From the NCBI RefSeq assembly GCF_945605565.1, contig NZ_OX216966.1, forward strand, positions 6,254,001 to 6,318,000: a stretch of DNA of 64,000 nt. Reading direction: 5' to 3'. Shown here one piece after another: positions 17,587-25,645 of the stretch (positions are counted from its first letter, which is position 1; each line of letters starts with the position of its first letter). The position numbers were made by a program, and so were the translations under genes. Below the pieces are notes generated by a model. The model was not told the origin of the DNA. It did no database searches and saw only the letters and a program-made list of their open reading frames with translations. This DNA is from Paenibacillus dendritiformis (GTDB lineage: Bacteria > Bacillota > Bacilli > Paenibacillales > Paenibacillaceae).

Positions 17587-18561
17587 ATGCCTCATGCGAT
17601 GGATAACACCAAGAAATACGATCTCATCGCCGTTGGTCGCGCCTGTCTTGATTTGAATGCAGTGGAATATAATCGTCCGATGGAAGAGACGATGACGTTC
17701 TCCAAATATGTCGGGGGCTCCCCCGCGAACATCGCGATCGGAAGCGCCAAGCTGGGCTTGAGAGCCGGATTCATTGGCAAAATTCCCGACGACCAGCATG
17801 GGCGGTTCATTCAAAATTATATGTCCGGGGCGGGCGTCGATACATCCCATATAGTGGTCGATACGGAAGGCCGCAAAGCCGGTCTGGCTTTCACCGAGAT
17901 TAAAAGCCCGGAAGAATGCAGCATCCTGATGTACCGCGACAATGTGGCTGATTTGTATTTGAAGCCCGAAGAAGTGAGCGAAGCTTATATTCAGCAAGCC
18001 AAGACGCTGCTGGTGTCCGGCACGGCGCTGGCGCAAAGCCCGTCCCGGGAAGCGGTCCTGCAAGCGATTCATTATGCCAAGAGACATCAGATCGAGATTA
18101 TATTCGAACTGGATTACCGCCCTTATACCTGGACCTCGGTTCATGAGACGTCCGTATACTATACGCTGGTAGCGGAGCAAGCGGATATCGTCATCGGAAC
18201 ACGGGACGAGTTCGACGTGATGGAGAACCGCAAGGGCGAGAATGAAGCGACGGTTCAATATCTGTTCCGGCACAAGCCGAAGCTGATCGTCATCAAGCAC
18301 GGCGTGGAAGGGTCCTATGCGTATACGAAAGCCGGAGAGGTGTACCGCGGCCGGGCCTACAAGAGCAAGGTGCTGAAAACATTCGGCGCAGGGGATTCCT
18401 ACGCTGCGGCCTTCCTCTATGCCCTGCTGTCCGGCAAAGATATTGAGACCGCTCTCCAGTACGGCAGCGCTTCGGCAGCAGTTGTCGTCAGCCGGCACAG
18501 CTCCTCGGAAGCGATGCCTTCGGTTGAGGAGATTGAAGCGCTAATCCGTGCCAACGCGTAA
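17587..18561 (+). CDS. iolC: 5-dehydro-2-deoxygluconokinase
   Basis: 324 residues of the PfkB sugar kinase family. GGSPANIAIGSAKLG (about 40-54) and the C-terminal signature TFGAGDSYAAAFLYAL with the catalytic Asp are intact; the start (YDLIAVGRACLDLNAVEYN) matches IolC. Phosphorylates 2-deoxy-5-keto-gluconate to the 6-phosphate that both feeds IolJ and induces the regulon. AAGGAG before ATG, 42 bases after iolA. Confidence 0.93.
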   Translation: MPHAMDNTKKYDLIAVGRACLDLNAVEYNRPMEETMTFSKYVGGSPANIAIGSAKLGLRAGFIGKIPDDQHGRFIQNYMSGAGVDTSHIVVDTEGRKAGLAFTEIKSPEECSILMYRDNVADLYLKPEEVSEAYIQQAKTLLVSGTALAQSPSREAVLQAIHYAKRHQIEIIFELDYRPYTWTSVHETSVYYTLVAEQADIVIGTRDEFDVMENRKGENEATVQYLFRHKPKLIVIKHGVEGSYAYTKAGEVYRGRAYKSKVLKTFGAGDSYAAAFLYALLSGKDIETALQYGSASAAVVVSRHSSSEAMPSVEEIEALIRANA

Positions 18562-18608
18562 TCAGAGGGAGCCTTGTGGAAACTTTATAGGCAAAGAGGG
18601 GAACAAGA

Positions 18609-19463
18609 ATGACATTCGTACCGATGACAGAGATGCTGCAACGCGCTCTGAAGGAAAACTATGCCATAGGGCAGTTCAATATTAACGGTATGCTGTGGGT
18701 TCAGGCCATTCTGCAGGCGGCCGAAGAAGCACGCTCTCCTGTCATATTGGCGGCTTCCGATCGATTGATCGAGTATCTGGGCGGATTCGCCACCATCGCA
18801 TCCATGGTGAAGACGGTGAAGGAAGAGTTGGAGATTACCGTGCCGGTCGCGCTTCATCTCGATCACGGCTCCAGCTTCTCCCGCTGCGTGCAAGCGATTG
18901 ATGCGGGATTCAGCTCGGTCATGTATGACGGCTCCCAGCTTCCGATACAGGATAATATTTCTAATACGCAAAAAATAACCGCTTACGCTCATGCTCACGG
19001 CGTATCCGTCGAGGCTGAAGTCGGATCGGTCGGAGGGATGGAGGACGGACTCGTTGGCGGGATCCGGTATGCCGATCAATCCGAGTGCGAACGCCTGGTC
19101 AGAGAAGCCGGCGTTGATGCCCTCGCTCCTGCGCTCGGCTCCGTTCACGGCAAGTATCAAGGCGAGCCCGTGCTGGGCTTCAAGGAAATGCAGGCCATTG
19201 CGGAGGCAGTGCGCATTCCGCTCGTGCTTCACGGCGCATCCGGCATTCCGCTTCCGCAATTGAAGCGCGCGATTGAACTGGGCCATGCGAAAGTCAACTA
19301 CAATACGGAGCTGGTGACGGCTTGGGCCGAGGCAGTCCGGGCGGTACTGGAGGAGAACCCGTCTCTATGCGAGCCTAGAGTTATTATGATGCCTGCCAAG
19401 GAAGCATTGGTTGCCAAGGTGAAAGAAAAGATAAACGAACTGGGCTCTGCCGGCAAAGCGTAG
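18609..19463 (+). CDS. iolJ: 6-phospho-5-dehydro-2-deoxy-D-gluconate aldolase (class II FBA-like)
   Basis: 284 residues. Class II aldolase signature: VALHLDHGSSF (zinc His and catalytic Asp), VEAEVGSVGGMED, ALGSVHGKYQGEP and LVLHGASGIP (zinc His residues). In the iol context it splits DKG-6-phosphate into dihydroxyacetone phosphate and malonate semialdehyde, the IolA substrate. Last gene of the operon; iolB, D, E and G are not in the window. Confidence 0.9.
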   Translation: MTFVPMTEMLQRALKENYAIGQFNINGMLWVQAILQAAEEARSPVILAASDRLIEYLGGFATIASMVKTVKEELEITVPVALHLDHGSSFSRCVQAIDAGFSSVMYDGSQLPIQDNISNTQKITAYAHAHGVSVEAEVGSVGGMEDGLVGGIRYADQSECERLVREAGVDALAPALGSVHGKYQGEPVLGFKEMQAIAEAVRIPLVLHGASGIPLPQLKRAIELGHAKVNYNTELVTAWAEAVRAVLEENPSLCEPRVIMMPAKEALVAKVKEKINELGSAGKA

Positions 19464-19486
19464 AGCCTGTGCCGTCCGGCGTCTGC

Positions 19487-19528
19487 TGCCGCCATAGACT
19501 GCGAGAGTCTTCACGGTATATGGCGGCA
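19487..19528. terminator. Stem-loop between convergent iolJ and serine hydrolase genes
   Basis: TGCCGCCATA/TATGGCGGCA, a perfect 10-bp stem with a 22-base loop that contains GACT/AGTC. No T-tract, so termination is probable but not certain. Confidence 0.5.
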
Positions 19529-19562
19529 CATTCGGTTCGCCAATAGCCTCCCGAATCCCGCT

Positions 19563-20876
19563 CTACTCGACTCGATGGGCCGTATGCCGCGCACCGCAGC
19601 AGTCAGTATACTCTACGCGCCTCATCACGCCCGACGGGGAAGCCGAGAACAGAAGGCGTTCGTAAATCATCTCGGTTACAAAGGTAGCATGGTTGCCATC
19701 GCAATGGACCGGGATAAGCTTGAACTTATAACTCACCCCATACATTTTCGGCACGGTCAGATACAGCTCCCCTTGCTTGACGGAGATATCCAGCACATGA
19801 AAGGGCTCCTTCTCCATCGCATATTTCCCCGCTACCGATTCAACCTCAGTGAAAGCGACGGGAACAGCGGGAATCGGCAATAACACTGGCTCCCCAAATA
19901 GGATCTTCGCCAATTCCCGGCTAACCTGCGTCACTGGAACGACATTCATATTGCTCAGCACAATGATTGCCGCTTCTTGATCAGGAAAGCGAAGCAAATC
20001 GCTGTAATAGCCGCTAACCTCTCCAAAATGATTCACGCATCGGCGGCCTAACAGTTCCGAGATCATCCATCCGCACGCGTACGAACCATGGAGCGGAGCG
20101 AACATCTTCTCCGTCCATTCGCGGCTGAGCAGCCGTCCTGATGACAATGCCGCATCCCACGCGAGCAAGTCCTCTGTCGTCGAATACAGGCCATAGGCTC
20201 CTAACGGAAATGACATGTCGGCGTATGCCGCATGAATCGGCCGCTCCCACCAGGAATAACCCGCAGCCAGCCCTGGTATCACCTGTGTTCCCTCATCGCA
20301 GCCAGTATGGCGCAGTCCGAGCGGCCGGCATATATGCTCTTCCACATAATCCGCATAGGACAGACCGGACACGTTCTCGATGATGGCCGTTAGCATCGCA
20401 TAGCCCGAATTGGAGTAACCGAATCGGCTGCCTGGCTCGAATTCCAGGTCAAGCCCGCTGAACGAATCTATTACCTGATCCAGCGTCGCAGGAAGTCTCA
20501 TTGTATGCGGCCAGAAGTCAGGAAAGCTGGTATAGTTGGGAGTTCCCGAACTGTTCGTCAAGCAATGGTAGAGCGTGATGCGCTCCCCGTGCGGATAATC
20601 GGGAATATACTGGCCGATCGCATCATCTATGCTCAGCTTCCCCCGCTCGTGCAGCTGAAATATGCACATCGCCGTAAATGACTTCGTAATGGAGCCGATG
20701 CGGAATGCCGTCGTCGGCCGATTCGGCACCTGATGCTCCCAATTCGCCATCCCAAAGCCTTCATTCAACAGGATGCGGCCGTTCATGGCCACCAAGATCG
20801 CTCCATGCAAATAGCCGTTCCGATCATAGGCTTCTGCCCAATGGCGAAGCCGTTCTTCCACAGACATCGAATTCAT
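19563..20876 (-). CDS. Serine hydrolase of the class C beta-lactamase/PBP family
   Basis: 437 residues, no clear signal peptide. SxxK at Ser62-Lys65 (GSITKSF), YSN at 154-156 (FGYSNSGYA) and HFGEVSGYYS as the third motif; the last 100 residues form a separate beta-rich domain (IPAVPVAFTEVESVAGKY...) common in esterase- or peptidase-like members. Likely a D-aminopeptidase, esterase or peptidoglycan-related hydrolase rather than a resistance enzyme. Its ATG overlaps the stop of the P-loop gene (ATGA). Confidence 0.83.
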   Translation of the reverse strand: MNSMSVEERLRHWAEAYDRNGYLHGAILVAMNGRILLNEGFGMANWEHQVPNRPTTAFRIGSITKSFTAMCIFQLHERGKLSIDDAIGQYIPDYPHGERITLYHCLTNSSGTPNYTSFPDFWPHTMRLPATLDQVIDSFSGLDLEFEPGSRFGYSNSGYAMLTAIIENVSGLSYADYVEEHICRPLGLRHTGCDEGTQVIPGLAAGYSWWERPIHAAYADMSFPLGAYGLYSTTEDLLAWDAALSSGRLLSREWTEKMFAPLHGSYACGWMISELLGRRCVNHFGEVSGYYSDLLRFPDQEAAIIVLSNMNVVPVTQVSRELAKILFGEPVLLPIPAVPVAFTEVESVAGKYAMEKEPFHVLDISVKQGELYLTVPKMYGVSYKFKLIPVHCDGNHATFVTEMIYERLLFSASPSGVMRRVEYTDCCGARHTAHRVE

Positions 20877-21121
20877 TTAGTTCCGCACCTTACGAGTGAG
20901 ATGATTTCTTCCGCACACTCCTCGGGAGTCTTATCTTTGGTATAAATGATATGCTTTGCCAGCTTGTAGTTCGATTGATGCTCAACAAAGCCGATTTCCT
21001 CATAATATTGCCAACGCATACCATCTACGCTGCAGCGCGGATATCCTAGTTTTTGTGACAGAATGTCTGCTAGCGTAGATTTACCTGTTAGTATAGGACC
21101 AATGAGTATGATATTGGACAC
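20873..21121 (-). CDS. Shortened P-loop kinase (shikimate-kinase-like), probably internally deleted
   Basis: 82 residues from a GTG start with AAGGAGG at 8 bases. Walker A GPILTGKST (8-16) and a DGMRW segment resemble the start of shikimate kinase-like NTPases, and IIYTKDKTPEECAEEI resembles their C-terminal end, but the 80 or so residues that normally lie between (lid and second substrate region) are missing. It is in frame, so it may make a small product, yet kinase activity is doubtful. Coupled by 4-base overlap to the serine hydrolase. Confidence 0.6.
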   Translation of the reverse strand: MSNIILIGPILTGKSTLADILSQKLGYPRCSVDGMRWQYYEEIGFVEHQSNYKLAKHIIYTKDKTPEECAEEIISLVRCGTK

Positions 21122-21275
21122 GATGATTTCCTCCTTAGCGTTATCTCTTCTGCAAGGAAACTACACCCGCCGTTGTTACGTTCCGTACAGTATACCATCT
21201 TGTTCCAGTATTTCAAGGAAAGTTCTTCCTAAATGGAACCATCCAACTCCATGTCAGAATTGATCCTCGCAATCA

Positions 21276-21381
21276 GCAAAAAAAAGCCCCGCAGCCGATC
21301 GATCGGCCTGCGGGGCATCAATTATATATATGAGAGCTCAGTATTGAGAGAAAACGTTACACAACAGAGCAGCGGCTTGCT
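21276..21381 (-). repeat. Copy A of a terminator-containing direct repeat
   Basis: Nearly identical (about four differences) to 24293-24399. It contains an intrinsic terminator on the minus strand: GCCCCGCAGGCCGATC/GATCGGCTGCGGGGC then TTTTTTTT, plus about 60 bases of conserved flank (tatatatatgagagctcagtattg...). Here it follows the lipoprotein gene; the other copy follows eutH. The copies bracket a 2.9-kb accessory block. Confidence 0.9.
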
Positions 21382-21409
21382 CCGCCTCTACTGCCGGGGG
21401 GCCGTTGAA

Positions 21410-21913
21410 TTACGGCACTTCAACAGGCATCTCTCCATTACAATTATTGTAATACCAGGTAGAATACCCATCTGCTTCGTGCTCTGAGCCAGAACCTGTT
21501 TTCTCATCATAGTCCGATTGGTACGGATAATCACTTACTTTATCCCCATCGACATTAAAGCTGATAGAGATTCGAGGGTACTCTTTTGCCTTTTTTGCGA
21601 ATTTATAGGTTTGAAAATATTGACCCTCTATCACTTCGTTGAACACACTAGGTGTTGTAACAAACTTCGTCGTGTTCAGATATATTTCTTTCGTCTCTGT
21701 CTCCTGATGTTGCTTCTTCATCGTGTATACAAATTGCAGCGCCGTTGGAGCAAACATGACTTCCGTATGACCTATTCCGCTATAATGAGCGAGCATACGT
21801 TGTCGGAATTCATCTACAAGCGGTGAAGTTACCTTCTTATAACTCATACAGCCGGCTAGCAGTACAATCGGAAGGAGTGAACAAACCCAGTAGCACTTTC
21901 TCAAAACCCACAT
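21410..21913 (-). CDS. Small lipoprotein, copy 1 of a tandem duplication
   Basis: About 167 residues. Lipobox LLAGC with Cys22 after a hydrophobic signal; the mature part (KVTSPLVDEFRQRMLAHYSG..., YQSDYDEKTGSGSEHEADGYSTWYYN) is a homologue of the next gene. The start is uncertain: relative to its sister, one base is missing in the signal region (GGGTTTTGAG against GGATTATTGAG), so the ancestral ATG is out of frame and translation would have to begin at 21913 without a well-placed ribosome site, or at a TTG at 21937. It may therefore be poorly expressed. Function unknown. Confidence 0.6.
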   Translation of the reverse strand: MWVLRKCYWVCSLLPIVLLAGCMSYKKVTSPLVDEFRQRMLAHYSGIGHTEVMFAPTALQFVYTMKKQHQETETKEIYLNTTKFVTTPSVFNEVIEGQYFQTYKFAKKAKEYPRISISFNVDGDKVSDYPYQSDYDEKTGSGSEHEADGYSTWYYNNCNGEMPVEVP

Positions 21914-21949
21914 CCATTCATTATTGCAACTCCTCAAGGCATAGGATCG

Positions 21950-21998
21950 TCATTCGAAGTACATCAATCCGCCTTGCCACCACCCGTATCTTTGCATC
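21950..21998 (-). pseudogene. Remnant of the 3' end of the C39-like peptidase gene
   Basis: These 49 bases match the last 51 bases of the peptidase gene (22552-22602), including its stop, with a 2-base deletion. They precede lipoprotein copy 1 exactly as the true gene end precedes copy 2, showing that the duplicated unit was peptidase tail plus lipoprotein gene (about 0.6 kb). Confidence 0.8.
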
Positions 21999-22011
21999 AG
22001 AACAAAAGGAC

Positions 22012-22521
22012 TTAATCGGGAACTTCTACAAGCATCTCTCCATTATTTGGATTGTAATACCAGGTTGAATATCCGGTTGAGTCTTGCTCCGGGCCAGAAG
22101 TTGTTTTCTCATCATAGTCCGAACGGTATGCATAATCACTCTCCTTATTCCCCTTGGTAGCAAAGCTGATCACGATTCGCGGGTAATTTTGTTCCCCTTT
22201 ATAAGCTTTAAAGTATTCACCGTGTATGACTTCGCTGTCAAAACCAGGAGTTTTCACAAACTCCCTCGTTTCCAAAAATATTTCTTTCGTCTCGCTCGCA
22301 CTGTATTGCTTCTTCATCGTGTATAAAAAATGTACCAATATTGGAGCAGAACTGACTTTCACCTGATCAATTTCGCTGTATTGAGCAAGCATACGCTGCC
22401 GGAACTCATCTACGAGCGGTGAAGTTACGTTCTTAAAACTGGTGCATCCGACTAACAGTGTGAGTACAATGATCGAGCAAGCCAAGCACCACTTTCTCAA
22501 TAATCCACCTCCATTCGCCAT
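22012..22521 (-). CDS. Small lipoprotein, copy 2 (intact)
   Basis: 169 residues with signal peptide and lipobox LLVGC (Cys26), so anchored on the outer face of the membrane. Start has AAGGG 5-6 bases upstream. The mature domain is rich in Tyr and charged residues and ends WYYNPNNGEMLVEVPD. It lies 30 bases after the C39-like peptidase gene and probably shares its transcript; a partner, inhibitor or immunity role is conceivable. No known family. Confidence 0.75.
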   Translation of the reverse strand: MANGGGLLRKWCLACSIIVLTLLVGCTSFKNVTSPLVDEFRQRMLAQYSEIDQVKVSSAPILVHFLYTMKKQYSASETKEIFLETREFVKTPGFDSEVIHGEYFKAYKGEQNYPRIVISFATKGNKESDYAYRSDYDEKTTSGPEQDSTGYSTWYYNPNNGEMLVEVPD

Positions 22522-22551
22522 TGCAACCCTTCATGGCATTACATAGAAGCG

Positions 22552-23850
22552 TCATTCGAAGTACATCAATCCGCCTTGCCACCAACCGTATTTCATTGCA
22601 TCAAAATGAACTCGGTAATCGATACTGCGGCGCTGCCCCCAAGTGGACACGGCAATCCACCGGTTGTCATTGGGGTCTCTATAATATTTCGTTATCGTCA
22701 TCCAATGCCATTCATATTCATAATTCGACCATTTTTTTGTATTCAGTGTGGCCACAGGAGAGTCAATCGACAAGCCTGCTTTAATGTAATTCGCCGTATT
22801 ATCCAATGTAAAAGAAGAGTTATCCGTAACCCGGCTCAAGGTAACACCTTTATCCTTGGCATAACGTTCCACTTTAGAAGCAAAATCACTAACGGACACT
22901 TCCCCAAACATACCCGGATTAATATAATCGTACAAAGTATTCATATGCTTCATAAAGTCTGTATATGACGTAAATCCATCATATAATTTCCCGTATCTCA
23001 ACGAGTTTGTGAATTTAGCTAAGTAGTTTGTAATATTTGCTGCAGCGACAGGACCACATCCCCGTTCTGCTCGTTCATTATTAGTATCCGCCCACCACCT
23101 TTGGTCGCCTCCATAACTATACACACGATTAGATAACTCTATCGGAACAAAAGTTCCATACGTCCGCTCCGAATATAAGCTGACGTCTTCTTTAGCTGCA
23201 AGCGTCGAGTAGCTAGGACTTGCCTGTTTCAAGTTAGTCATATGTTTTCTATTTTCTTCATTTCTGATGTTTTTATAAGAATCCTGAATATCGGATTGAT
23301 TCTTCTCGATAATATTTGTTACTTCATTAATTTGCCTTATATTAGTTATATCAAAATATTGCACATTTTGATTCATTTCTCTTTTTATCAAATACTGCAT
23401 TGGCGGTATAAATACGAGCTGAGCGGAACCTGCGTCGGAAGCGTTCGTTGCATTCAGCTCGCTGAGAATGTTGGAAATAATATTATCTTCAATGAAAATA
23501 TTGTAGGTGGCATATCCATCTTCAATAGCTCCTACTGTCATGTACCCGATATCTTCTCCGTTTTCCAAAAGAGGAACCATATATGCAAACATATTATTTT
23601 GCAAATCATACAGTGGAATAAAATCTTCAGAAGCCGTAAGAGCCTTACCTTGTGTCTGAATATCCGTACTTAAATATCCTTGCAGATTCATATCTACGAT
23701 CTTCATCACATCACTTTTCGGAAGAAGCTGTGCTGAACTTATGGCTAGTCCGTTTTCCACCTCTGCAGTTTCAGCAAATGCACTGGTCACAAAAACAGAT
23801 GCAAGCAATGTTATGGCCATGAAAACAGCAACTATCGATTTCCTCCTCAT
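22552..23850 (-). CDS. Secreted papain-fold (C39-like) peptidase candidate
   Basis: 432 residues with AAAAGGAGG before ATG. Signal peptide 1-26 (SAFA-ETAE). Residues 30-215 look like a propeptide domain. The C-terminal 200 residues contain the catalytic pattern of C39/C47-type cysteine peptidases: Cys265 in ERGCGPVAAANI, His382 in EWHWMTITKYY and a polar residue after VSTWGQ. Such proteins cleave extracellular peptides or proteins and are often activated by removal of the propeptide. AT-rich compared with neighbours and inside a repeat-flanked block. Specific substrate unknown. Confidence 0.72.
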   Translation of the reverse strand: MRRKSIVAVFMAITLLASVFVTSAFAETAEVENGLAISSAQLLPKSDVMKIVDMNLQGYLSTDIQTQGKALTASEDFIPLYDLQNNMFAYMVPLLENGEDIGYMTVGAIEDGYATYNIFIEDNIISNILSELNATNASDAGSAQLVFIPPMQYLIKREMNQNVQYFDITNIRQINEVTNIIEKNQSDIQDSYKNIRNEENRKHMTNLKQASPSYSTLAAKEDVSLYSERTYGTFVPIELSNRVYSYGGDQRWWADTNNERAERGCGPVAAANITNYLAKFTNSLRYGKLYDGFTSYTDFMKHMNTLYDYINPGMFGEVSVSDFASKVERYAKDKGVTLSRVTDNSSFTLDNTANYIKAGLSIDSPVATLNTKKWSNYEYEWHWMTITKYYRDPNDNRWIAVSTWGQRRSIDYRVHFDAMKYGWWQGGLMYFE

Positions 23851-24292
23851 TCAAAAGTTCCTCCTTTTAATATTGTTGTGAAACAAAAACACCTGTACGT
23901 ACCTTCGATGCGCTGCTTGCTGCGCAATCGTCTCGGGGTCCGAAATCAAGCCCGGCAGTCGAAAGAAAGCTGTGCTCTGTCTTCATGCAGGAAGGTTATA
24001 GTTTGCAAATAAGCAGTTGTCTCTTGGCATGCTGTAATTAGTGTTAAATGGGGATCTAGTTGGCTCTATAATAGCGATGAGGTGATGAACAAGTCGTGGC
24101 AGCCATTCCAATATGTAAATATTTTATATTTTTGGTTATTTTAATTATTTCATAATTTTTTCCAATATCCAATAGGTACCCAGACCTATATTTTCATGAA
24201 TATCGTTTCGAGGCACGGAATTACTGCATTGCGAAAAGAGACGGAGCTTGCGTTGAACTGCAACTGCTGTGGATTTCCCTTTCTTTTTCCTT
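23851..24292. other. AT-rich intergenic stretch, no gene seen
   Basis: Carries the upstream region of the peptidase gene and stop-rich sequence on both strands. A tiny plus-strand frame at 24084 (MNKSWQPFQYVNILYFWLF) has GAGGTG before it but is too short to call. Confidence 0.4.
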
Positions 24293-24399
24293 GCAAAAAA
24301 AAAGCCCCGCAGCCGATCAATCGGCCTGCGAGGCATCAAATATATATATGAGAGCTCAGTATTGAGAGAAAACGTTACACAACAGAGCAGCGGCTTGCT
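24293..24399 (-). repeat. Copy B of the direct repeat; eutH terminator
   Basis: The terminator hairpin (GCCTCGCAGGCCGATT/GATCGGCTGCGGGGC plus nine T on the minus strand) ends the ethanolamine operon 16 bases or more after the eutH stop. It is the probable original from which copy A at 21276 derives. Confidence 0.9.
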
Positions 24400-24414
24400 A
24401 GGCAAGCCCGGCCT

Positions 24415-25524
24415 TTATGCGGCCTCCTGCTGCCCTTCGTTCGGTTCCGGCGCCATTTTCTTCGCCAAGTATACGGCTACGAAAACGGCCGTAATGCCGC
24501 CTATCAGCTTCCCGACAATCATCGGGAAGATCATTTCCTTGGCGACCCCGGCGGTAAAGCCGAGGTGATCGCCGAATACGAATGCCGCGGACACGGCAAA
24601 GGCCACGTTGATGACCTTGCCCCGGGCATCCATGTCCTTCATCATCCCGAACATCGGGATGACGTTGGCGAGCGTGGCGACCATGCCCGCCGCCGCAATC
24701 TCGTTCATGCCGAGCATTTTGCCCAGCTTCATCAGCGGCTTGTTGAATACCTTCGTGATGACAAAGACCATCGCGAAGGCGCCGGCCAGTACAATGGAAA
24801 TGTCGCCGACAATCTTGATTCCTTCCTCAATCGGCGCGAGTCCGGGAATAATCGTGATGTCCGTCAGCTGCTGCGTAATGCCGGCCGCGAGCCCCAGCGT
24901 CGCGACGATAACAATGAACTGTCCGAAAATGGTGAAGCCTTTGATCATGCCCTGCGGGAACTTCCACAAGCCAAGCACGATCAGCAGGGCGAACAGCAGA
25001 ATCGGCACCAGGTTGGACACAATCATCATAATCGGAAAACCTGCCGCTAATCCCCCGAGCAAGCAGCCGATTGGGATCGTGACAATGCCGGCCAAGACGC
25101 CGGTAGCCAAATATTTGTGGTCTTCCTTCTTAATGATGCCAAGCGCAACCGGAATGATGAATACGATAGTCGGCCCCAGCATGGCGCCGAGAATCGTACC
25201 GGCGAACAAGCCGGCTTCCGGCGTCTGCGCCAATTCCTGCGCCAATGAAAATCCGCCCATGTCATTGGCCAGCAGCGTCGTTGCGAACATCGCGGGGTCT
25301 GCTCCCAGCGCGCTGTACAGCGGGACGACAATCGGGCTTAACAGCTTGGCCAGCACGGGAGACAGCGAGATGATTCCGACCATCGCCAGTGTGAGCGAGC
25401 CCATGGCCATAAGTCCTTCATCGAATTGATGGCCAAGCCCGAATTTGTAACCGATGCACTTGTCGATGGCGCCGAGAATCATGAAAATAACCATGCCGTA
25501 AATGATGATTTCGTTAATCTCCAC
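24415..25524 (-). CDS. eutH: Ethanolamine permease
   Basis: 369 residues with about ten hydrophobic helices and the EutH-typical N-terminus (IIIYGMVIFMILGAIDKCIG) and LLANDMGGFSLAQELA motif. Imports ethanolamine at low external concentration or pH. Last gene of the eut locus. Confidence 0.94.
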   Translation of the reverse strand: MEINEIIIYGMVIFMILGAIDKCIGYKFGLGHQFDEGLMAMGSLTLAMVGIISLSPVLAKLLSPIVVPLYSALGADPAMFATTLLANDMGGFSLAQELAQTPEAGLFAGTILGAMLGPTIVFIIPVALGIIKKEDHKYLATGVLAGIVTIPIGCLLGGLAAGFPIMMIVSNLVPILLFALLIVLGLWKFPQGMIKGFTIFGQFIVIVATLGLAAGITQQLTDITIIPGLAPIEEGIKIVGDISIVLAGAFAMVFVITKVFNKPLMKLGKMLGMNEIAAAGMVATLANVIPMFGMMKDMDARGKVINVAFAVSAAFVFGDHLGFTAGVAKEMIFPMIVGKLIGGITAVFVAVYLAKKMAPEPNEGQQEAA

Positions 25525-25598
25525 GAACGTGCTCCTCCATTCTTATTGTGCGTGTTGAATTGCGTGTTAGCGTTCGTATCGAACTATATATCGGAAAG

Positions 25599-25642
25599 GT
25601 TCAAAAAGGCGGTTTTTATGATCAAAAGCGGGCTTTTTGAAC
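25599..25642 (-). repeat. Inverted repeat in the pduT-eutH gap
   Basis: GTTCAAAAAG (25599-25608) and CTTTTTGAAC (25633-25642) form a perfect 10-bp stem, starting 3 bases past the pduT-type stop. Half of it (GATCA-AAGCGG-CTTTTTGAACTGCC) recurs after eutE at 29185. Possibly a processing or attenuating hairpin. Confidence 0.6.
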
Positions 25643-25645
25643 TGC

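Noticed and set aside
24145..24405. 86-codon minus-strand frame
   Set aside because: It runs through the eutH terminator and its T-tract (FFFARKKKG), so it is untranslated 3' sequence.
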